Positions 52,303 through 56,994 of a stretch of DNA of 56,994 bases are shown here, one piece after another. The stretch spans positions 1 through 56,994 of the forward strand of contig SVON01000008.1 in assembly GCA_015066365.1 (NCBI GenBank), in the 5' to 3' direction. The DNA is from Oscillospiraceae bacterium. Lineage in GTDB: Bacteria > Bacillota > Clostridia > Oscillospirales > Acutalibacteraceae. The notes beneath the pieces were generated by a model. That model was given only the letters and a program-made list of their open reading frames with translations. It was not told where the DNA came from and searched no databases. How positions within the stretch are numbered: the stretch's first letter is position 1; the number at the start of each line of letters is the position of its first letter. The position numbers and the translations under genes were made by a program.

Positions 52303-53278
52303 AGTAGAAATCCTCTGCCGGCACCTGACCGCCGATGGACTTAGGATTATAACCGAACAGGATGTTCAGATAATCCCCCAGCCAAAGCTTCATTTGTGCG
52401 CCATCCACATACACCAAGCCACAGTTGGGGATGGCGGCTTTCGCCAAAGGTGCCTTGGGGATAATATTATGGGTCTCGCACAGGGCGGCAGCGGTCTCCA
52501 GGTCGTTGGTCACCGTCTCGATGGAGGCCTTGTATTCCTCTAAGAACTTCTTGACAGCCTCGGGGTTCTTCTCCACAAACTCCTTGCGGGCAACCACACA
52601 GCCCATCACCAACTGGGTATCGTTGGTGCCGACCTTATTCCACTCCTCGGTCATATTCAGCACCCGCTTAACGTCCTTGTTCTGCATCAGCAGAGCAGAA
52701 GCCTTGGGTTCCGGCACCATCGCCACTTTAGCCGTACCGTTCACCATAGCCGCTAACAGCGCGTCGTTATCAGCTACGTACTCGATTTTCACGTCCTTAG
52801 CCGGGTCGATACCATTCTTCTCCAGCACGTACTTCAGAATATACTCGGGGTTGGCTCCCTGACCCTGGGTATAGATGGTCTGACCCTTCAGATCGGCCAC
52901 CGAGTTAATCTCTACGCCGTTGGACAGCATATGCAGCACGCCCAGCGTGTTCAGCGCCAACACCTGCACCTTGCCACCGGTTTTATTGTAAAGAGCAGAC
53001 GCCACGTTGGTGGGCACGGCGGCGATATCCGCAGAGCCGTTGGACACGGCGGCCACCGCCTGATCGGGTGCGGTCACCACGTTAAACTCGTAGTCGTTGG
53101 CAGTCTTGCCCTCGGTATCCTTCTGCATCAGGTCCACCAGACCCACACCGGTGGGGCCGGCAATGGCGGTAACGTTTACCTTCACCTTTTCGGCATTTTT
53201 CGTTTCTTCTGCACCACAGCCGGCCAGCAGACCGGTCAACATCAGCACAGACAGCAACAACGCAACATACTTTTTCAT
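52292..53278 (-). CDS. NitT/TauT-type ABC transporter substrate-binding lipoprotein
   Basis: 328-aa lipoprotein (lipobox LAGC, Cys21) of the NMT1/SsuA-like group: GPTGVGLVDLMQKD, NGSADIAAVPTNVASALYNKTG, LKGQTIYTQGQGANPEYILKYVLEKNGI (in parts). The family imports sulfonates, nitrate, thiamine precursors or metals; the ligand is not evident here. Starts three bases after the Crp/Fnr gene, so regulator and transporter share one transcript. Confidence 0.92.
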   Translation of the reverse strand: MKKYVALLLSVLMLTGLLAGCGAEETKNAEKVKVNVTAIAGPTGVGLVDLMQKDTEGKTANDYEFNVVTAPDQAVAAVSNGSADIAAVPTNVASALYNKTGGKVQVLALNTLGVLHMLSNGVEINSVADLKGQTIYTQGQGANPEYILKYVLEKNGIDPAKDVKIEYVADNDALLAAMVNGTAKVAMVPEPKASALLMQNKDVKRVLNMTEEWNKVGTNDTQLVMGCVVARKEFVEKNPEAVKKFLEEYKASIETVTNDLETAAALCETHNIIPKAPLAKAAIPNCGLVYVDGAQMKLWLGDYLNILFGYNPKSIGGQVPAEDFYYAG

Positions 53279-53281
53279 CCT

Positions 53282-53902
53282 TTATTCCTCCATTGTTAAA
53301 ATAATCGTATGCTTATCCCTCCGCCGGATATGTCCGGCATCGGTCAGGGCATCCAAAGAACGGTAAAGACTGGATCGACCCATATCCAGGCGCTCAGCCA
53401 GCTCGGTCATCCCGGGCAAGGACACCACACCCTGGGCATCCCGATGAGCCAACAGATACCGCCACAACTTATCGTCGGCAGGGCCGGCGGTCAGGGTGGA
53501 CAACCGACGGTTGAGAAACCGTATCCGGTCCGAGAGAAACCGCACGTAGTTCTCCCCTACCCGGGGCACTGCCGCCATCCACAGAGACACAGTCTCTTGG
53601 GGAATCAGCAAAATCCGGCAGGGGGTCACCGCCGTCACGGTAGAACGGTACGGCTCGGTGGAACCATACAGCGCCGCTGCCCCAAACACATCGCCGGGGT
53701 GCAGGTCGTTCATCACCACCCGACCGTGGAACACCCGCAGGTGCCCCTCCAGCACAAAGGCTAATGCCCGATGAACGTTCTTTGCATCGTACACCGTGTC
53801 GCCCTTTCCAAAGGTTTGCTCCTCGGTTTGCCCCAGGCTGCGGCACCGGGAGACTTCCTCGTCGGTTAATCCTTGCCACAGAAACAAGGTGGGTTCGGTC
53901 AT
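53282..53902 (-). CDS. Crp/Fnr-family transcriptional regulator
   Basis: 206 aa: cyclic-nucleotide-binding-like beta barrel (about 25-120; LEGHLRVF, LHPGDVFGAAALYG) and a C-terminal helix-turn-helix (LAERLDMGRSSLYRSLDALTDAGHI in outline: LAERLDMGRSSLYR). There is no FNR-type N-terminal cysteine cluster; a single Cys lies in SRCRSLG. I start at the second of two adjacent ATGs (53902), 7 bases after GGAGG. A perfect inverted repeat lies right upstream, so it probably regulates itself and the NitT/TauT-type transporter behind it. Confidence 0.88.
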   Translation of the reverse strand: MTEPTLFLWQGLTDEEVSRCRSLGQTEEQTFGKGDTVYDAKNVHRALAFVLEGHLRVFHGRVVMNDLHPGDVFGAAALYGSTEPYRSTVTAVTPCRILLIPQETVSLWMAAVPRVGENYVRFLSDRIRFLNRRLSTLTAGPADDKLWRYLLAHRDAQGVVSLPGMTELAERLDMGRSSLYRSLDALTDAGHIRRRDKHTIILTMEE

Positions 53903-53914
53903 CATCTCACCTCC

Positions 53915-53936
53915 AAATGTCCCATTTGGGACATTT
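53915..53936. promoter_or_regulatory. probable operator of the Crp/Fnr-type regulator
   Basis: Perfect 9-bp inverted repeat AAATGTCCC - ATTT - GGGACATTT, just downstream of the predicted transcription start and upstream of the ribosome site. A bound dimer here would block transcription. Length and spacing suit Crp/Fnr-family dimers. Confidence 0.72.
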
Positions 53937-53945
53937 TCTAAGATT

Positions 53946-53973
53946 AGTATACCATAATCCACCAAAAATGCAA
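53946..53973 (-). promoter_or_regulatory. promoter of regulator / NitT-TauT operon
   Basis: Minus strand TTGCAT, 16 bp, TATACT; the operator begins about 3 bases past the expected start of transcription. Confidence 0.78.
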
Positions 53974-54013
53974 GCGTTTTTTGCTAGTTTATGAGACTTC
54001 ACGTCCAAAATTA

Positions 54014-54055
54014 CGCAAAAAAAACGGCGTGGACGTAACGTCCACGCCGTTTTTC
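54014..54055 (-). terminator. terminator of efp / CD1247-type operon
   Basis: AACGGCGTGGACG / CGTCCACGCCGTT with a TAA loop, A-run (minus-strand T-run) on the far side, 10 bases past the stop. Confidence 0.93.
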
Positions 54056-54064
54056 CTTGTACAA

Positions 54065-54475
54065 TTACTCCTCGTCCTCGATCTCTTCGTCGTCGAAGTC
54101 GAACTCCAAATGCTCACCGCAGTTGGGGCATTCAACGCCGCCATCCAGCAGGGTATCCTCGTCCACCTCGAAATCCTCGTTGCAAGAGGGACAGGTCACG
54201 TCGTAATACTCTTCGTCGCAATCACAGCAATCGCAATCGCAGCAATCGCAATCCTCGTCGTCATCCCACTCATCGTAGAAATCCTCTTCCAGAGTGTTCA
54301 GATCCTCGTCCACCGCGTCAACCTGCTCGGTCAGCTCAGCGGTGTAGTCCTCCAGATCAGCCAGGTCGTTGGCCAGGTCGGTCAGAATCTCAACAATCAG
54401 ATTCATCTCCTTGTCTTCGACGCCCTTGCCTTCCAGCAGGCCCTTCAGATATGCAACCTTCTCAGTGATGGTCAT
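54065..54475 (-). CDS. CD1247-type acidic zinc-ribbon protein
   Basis: 136-aa very acidic protein. The N-terminus (TITEKVAYLKGLLEG) matches the clostridial 'CD1247 N-terminal domain' family; a coiled-coil-like stretch (about 30-65, DLEDYTAELTEQVDAVDEDL) follows. Then comes a Cys/Asp cluster (EDCDCCDCDCCDCDEE) and a zinc ribbon with paired CPSC and CPNC (about 94-120). Function unknown. GGGAGG lies 8 bases before the ATG. It follows efp by 41 bases without a terminator between, so it is probably in the efp operon. Confidence 0.88.
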   Translation of the reverse strand: MTITEKVAYLKGLLEGKGVEDKEMNLIVEILTDLANDLADLEDYTAELTEQVDAVDEDLNTLEEDFYDEWDDDEDCDCCDCDCCDCDEEYYDVTCPSCNEDFEVDEDTLLDGGVECPNCGEHLEFDFDDEEIEDEE

Positions 54476-54516
54476 AGCAAAAACCTCCCTATCGTGGTGT
54501 CGTCTTAGTATATTCC

Positions 54517-55074
54517 TTAAGCGCGGTCCATATACTCGCCGGTACGGGTATCCACACGGATAACCTCACCCTCGTCGATGAACAGGGGCACACGCACCTC
54601 AGCGCCGGTCTCCAGAGTGGCGGGCTTGGTGGTGTTGGTGGCGGTATTGCCCTTAAATCCAGGGTCGGTCTGGGTGACGGTCAGCTCCACAAAGTTGGGG
54701 GGCTCAACGCCGATAACCTTGCCCTTATAGGACTTGATGTTGCAGATCATATTCTCCTTGACAAACTTGAAGTTGTCGGGCAGATCGCTGGCGTTGATGG
54801 GCACCAGCTCATAGGTCTCGGGATCCATAAAGTAGTACAGATCGCCATCGGAGTAGGAATACTCCATCTCCTTACGCTCAACATAAGCGGTAGGGAACTT
54901 AGCGGTGGGGTTGTAGCTCTTTTCGAGCACCGCACCGGTGATCACATTCTTGGTCTTGGTGCGCACAAACGCAGCACCCTTACCGGGTTTTACGTGCTGG
55001 AATTCGACAACCTGCAATACGTTGCCGTCCTCCTCAAAAGTAACACCGTTACGAAAATCGCCTGCAGATACCAT
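54517..55074 (-). CDS. efp: elongation factor P
   Basis: 185-aa factor that relieves ribosome stalling at polyproline. Three OB-like domains: N-terminal KOW-like with the tip loop [14 protein letters not shown], where Lys in the PGKGAA loop is the usual modification site; then [10 protein letters not shown] and the C-terminal [25 protein letters not shown] precedes the ATG. Confidence 0.97.
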   Translation of the reverse strand: MVSAGDFRNGVTFEEDGNVLQVVEFQHVKPGKGAAFVRTKTKNVITGAVLEKSYNPTAKFPTAYVERKEMEYSYSDGDLYYFMDPETYELVPINASDLPDNFKFVKENMICNIKSYKGKVIGVEPPNFVELTVTQTDPGFKGNTATNTTKPATLETGAEVRVPLFIDEGEVIRVDTRTGEYMDRA

Positions 55075-55108
55075 AACTTAATTCCTCCATATTGTCAGAC
55101 TACAATAT

Positions 55109-55137
55109 ATTGTACCTTATAACAAATAAAATTTCAA
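55109..55137 (-). promoter_or_regulatory. efp promoter
   Basis: Minus strand TTGAAA, 17 bp, TACAAT. Confidence 0.82.
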
Positions 55138-55184
55138 GTGCAAATTTGCGGAAAATAAAGTTTTCCACCTAAATTTCCCAATTT

Positions 55185-56045
55185 TTAGCCCAAAAAGCCG
55201 TCGTACAACCGGCTCATGGTCAACGCATCTGCTGTTTGGGTACCGGCAGACTCACAAATGACGGTGGGGGTCAACCTCTCTTTTGCCAAGAGTTCCATCA
55301 GCGGGGTCGGATCGGGACCAAACAGCTCGTCCTCAAAGGTCAGGTGCTTCTTCTCTCCCCCACCGGTATATTCAATCTTGGAAAAATGAATGTGGAAGTT
55401 CTTGCGGCGCTCCTCCCCCAACTCGTTGCCGATGGCATCGGTGACCGCCAAAAACGCCTCATAACTGTTGGTGGCACCAAAAGTACGGCTGTTGAGGTGG
55501 CCAAAATCTACGCAAGGGAGAAACCGCTCCTCCGCCTTACAAAACGTGAGCACCTCTTCCAACGTGCCCAGCTGATTTACCTTGCCCATCACCTCCGGGC
55601 AGATATGCACGTGGGAAAGACCCTCGGCGTCCAACAACGCCTGGGCACGAAAAAGGGTCTCGGTGGCCAGGGCGGTAGCCTCCTCTCGGCTACGGCCACC
55701 CAGACCGCCGGGGTGCACCACAATCCGGTCACCGCCCAACCAGGACACGGCCCGGGCGCTATCCAGAATGTATTTGAGACTGTTATCCCGTTTCTCTGCC
55801 TCTGCCGAAGCCAAAGAGATGAAATAGGGCGCATGCACCGAAACGGAAATCCCGTTTTTCTCCGCCTCTGTGCGCATCGTTTCTGCGGTGGACTCGGACA
55901 AACGCACCCCCCGACCGCACTGGTATTCGTAGGCGGTCAGACCCTGCTGACCGAGCCAAGAAAAGATCTGCACCGTGTGCTTATATCCGGCGGCGGCAAA
56001 CGCCTCGCAGTTGCCGGCGGGGCCAAACAGGGCTTTATTGGACAT
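55185..56045 (-). CDS. TIM-barrel protein related to endonuclease IV
   Basis: 286-aa AP-endonuclease-family-2 (xylose-isomerase-like) barrel. Zinc ligand positions of Nfo appear in VHAPYFISLAS, RIVVHPGG, CPEVMGK, CVDFGHLNSR and HIHFSKIEYT, and a Glu in VICESAG. Both a DNA-repair role and a sugar-isomerase role fit the fold; the ligand set and length (about 280 aa) favour an Nfo-like deoxyribonuclease IV. Its start overlaps the yqeG end by 11 bases, and AAAGGAG lies inside yqeG. Confidence 0.85.
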   Translation of the reverse strand: MSNKALFGPAGNCEAFAAAGYKHTVQIFSWLGQQGLTAYEYQCGRGVRLSESTAETMRTEAEKNGISVSVHAPYFISLASAEAEKRDNSLKYILDSARAVSWLGGDRIVVHPGGLGGRSREEATALATETLFRAQALLDAEGLSHVHICPEVMGKVNQLGTLEEVLTFCKAEERFLPCVDFGHLNSRTFGATNSYEAFLAVTDAIGNELGEERRKNFHIHFSKIEYTGGGEKKHLTFEDELFGPDPTPLMELLAKERLTPTVICESAGTQTADALTMSRLYDGFLG

Positions 56046-56556
56046 AATGGGACTCCTTTCTGCGGCGCTGTAGCTTGTTCTTCAACAAAACACGCTCAAG
56101 CTTACGCTTGAATACGATAAACTTCTGCTCCACCTCCGGTTGAATCGGCTCCAGCAAAACAGAGGGAATTCCGGTCAGGTTGGCGCCCATCACGTCGGTA
56201 AAAATCTGATCGCCGATGGCCACGCACTCTTTCTTGGGCAATCCCAACGTGGCCGCCGCTTTTTTATATCCGGACGGCAGCGGCTTATGCGCCAACGCTG
56301 CAAAAGGAAGGCCGATCTTCTCAGCAAAGGGGGCCACACGCTCCGGCTTGTTGTTGGACACAACGATCAGCGAAAAGCCCTCTTCTTTCATGGCGGTCAG
56401 CCACGCCTTGACCTGGTCGGTCAGGTCGGGGGCGTCGTGGACGGTCAGCGTGTTATCCACGTCCAGCAGTACCCCCCGCACCCCCATCCGGCGCAGATCC
56501 TCTGCGGTCACGTCGGTGATGCGGCGACGATATAAAGTAGGATAGAATAAAGACAT
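56035..56556 (-). CDS. yqeG: YqeG-family HAD IIIA phosphatase
   Basis: 173-aa HAD phosphatase: VLLDVDNTLTVHD is motif I, IVVSNNK motif II, and AIGDQIFTDVMGANLTGIP motifs III/IV. In Firmicutes YqeG is usually near ribosome-assembly genes such as yqeH; here it is coupled to the TIM-barrel gene. I start at MSLFYPTLYRRR (56556) with AAGGAGG 6-7 bases upstream; in-frame sequence before this is leader. Confidence 0.92.
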   Translation of the reverse strand: MSLFYPTLYRRRITDVTAEDLRRMGVRGVLLDVDNTLTVHDAPDLTDQVKAWLTAMKEEGFSLIVVSNNKPERVAPFAEKIGLPFAALAHKPLPSGYKKAAATLGLPKKECVAIGDQIFTDVMGANLTGIPSVLLEPIQPEVEQKFIVFKRKLERVLLKNKLQRRRKESHYVQ

Positions 56557-56726
56557 ACACTTCCTCCTTATTGAACAATAAAGAAATGCGTAAAACACCA
56601 CACACTTCTCATTTAGAAAGAGGAGATTTTTATTCTGCCAAGGCAAAAGCGGAGCGAATACGGTTGTATTCGCGAGCATTTTAACGCAGGCAGGGGGAAA
56701 ATCTACCTTTCAAAACTAAAAACAAA

Positions 56727-56753
56727 AAGCGGGCAGTGGTACTGCCCGCTTTC
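56727..56753 (-). terminator. rpsU terminator
   Basis: AAAGCGGGCAGT / ACTGCCCGCTTT with a 3-base loop and minus-strand T-run, 8 bases past the stop. Confidence 0.93.
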
Positions 56754-56761
56754 TCTACGCA

Positions 56762-56938
56762 TTATTTGAATTTTCTCTTGCGCGCAGCTTCCGATTTCTT
56801 TTTGCGTCTTACGGAAGGTTTCTCGTAGTGCTCTCTCTTGCGGACCTCAGCCAGAGTACCGGCGCGGGCGCAGGACTTTTTCCAGCGGCGCAGAGCACTG
56901 TCCAGAGATTCATTCTCTTTTACACGAACTTCAGACAT
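56762..56938 (-). CDS. rpsU: 30S ribosomal protein S21
   Basis: 58-aa, strongly basic ribosomal protein. Translation of the minus strand from ATG at 56938 gives [20 protein letters not shown] at the N-terminus and a Lys/Arg-rich end ([15 protein letters not shown]), the S21 pattern. A GGAGGGAGGG ribosome site is 9 bases upstream. A terminator separates it from yqeG; its promoter is probably near or beyond the window edge. Confidence 0.96.
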   Translation of the reverse strand: MSEVRVKENESLDSALRRWKKSCARAGTLAEVRKREHYEKPSVRRKKKSEAARKRKFK

Positions 56939-56994
56939 ACTTTATTTCCCTCCCTCCGCCATATAGCAGGGGTAATTTTGCATAAATGCACAAA

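Overview
The window looks like chromosome of a gut-type, moderately GC-rich Clostridia (Firmicutes), most likely Oscillospirales/Ruminococcaceae. Evidence: consensus TTGACA/TATAAT promoters with 17-bp spacers, strong AGGAGG ribosome sites, PolC, sporulation-lineage proteins (BofA, YlmC/YmxH, the CD1247-type zinc ribbon), a class B sortase, DUF4430/ECF transport genes and BspA-type repeats. No prophage, plasmid, insertion sequence or CRISPR array is visible. Species was not determined.

Layout. 1-1,250: end of a tRNA-Asp, a tRNA-Thr(GGU), then yaaL-bofA and secG on the minus strand. 1,386-5,613: a topoisomerase IV-like parE-parC pair. 5,740-9,888: a CorC/HlyC membrane protein, queH, tRNA-Leu followed by three 157-bp tandem repeats, and a PHP phosphoesterase. 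10,047-12,568: a polar amino-acid ABC transporter. 12,625-16,606: hpt, galE, and a cpsB-like phosphatase / SPETG surface protein / sortase B cluster. 16,796-29,612: the conserved growth cluster rpsB-tsf | pyrH-frr-uppS-cdsA-dxr-rseP-ispG-polC, read leftwards from promoters at 29.7 kb and 27.8 kb. It joins translation, UMP supply, isoprenoid and phospholipid precursors, a membrane protease and the replicative polymerase. 30,049-33,243: a giant secreted mosaic protein (leucine-rich repeats, cysteine modules, DnaJ-like CxxCxGxG motifs, three C-terminal repeats). 33,324-39,244: ylmC, a tRNA Gly-Arg-His cluster and a Gld-type ABC operon. 39,302-46,667: a P-type-ATPase-like protein without the DKTGT motif, rlmB, yebC, alaX, a small membrane protein, a HAD phosphatase and an ECF S component. 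46,664-47,437: a DUF4430 lipoprotein under a cobalamin riboswitch. 47,486-50,928: tRNA-Thr(UGU) and tRNA-Ala(CGC), each with duplicated 3' ends, surrounding a Cys-rich membrane protein, a lipoprotein esterase and a small lipoprotein. 50,948-53,973: a Crp/Fnr regulator with a NitT/TauT-type ABC transporter. 54,065-56,938: CD1247-type protein, efp, a TIM-barrel endonuclease-IV-like protein, yqeG and rpsU.

The most unusual signal is shared by three separate tRNA loci (Leu 7.9 kb, Thr 47.6 kb, Ala 50.8 kb). Downstream of each tRNA, the tRNA 3' portion and its rho-independent terminator are repeated in tandem with exact periods of 157, 137 and 166 bp. The spacers carry a GTTTTGC...GCAAAAC hairpin and, at two loci clearly, an inverted copy of part of the T arm. 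Other points of interest are a probable AUC start codon for rseP, a probably catalytically dead P1B-ATPase relative with a long acidic N-terminus, a sortase B-substrate pair, and a perfect inverted repeat that is probably the autoregulatory operator of the Crp/Fnr gene.
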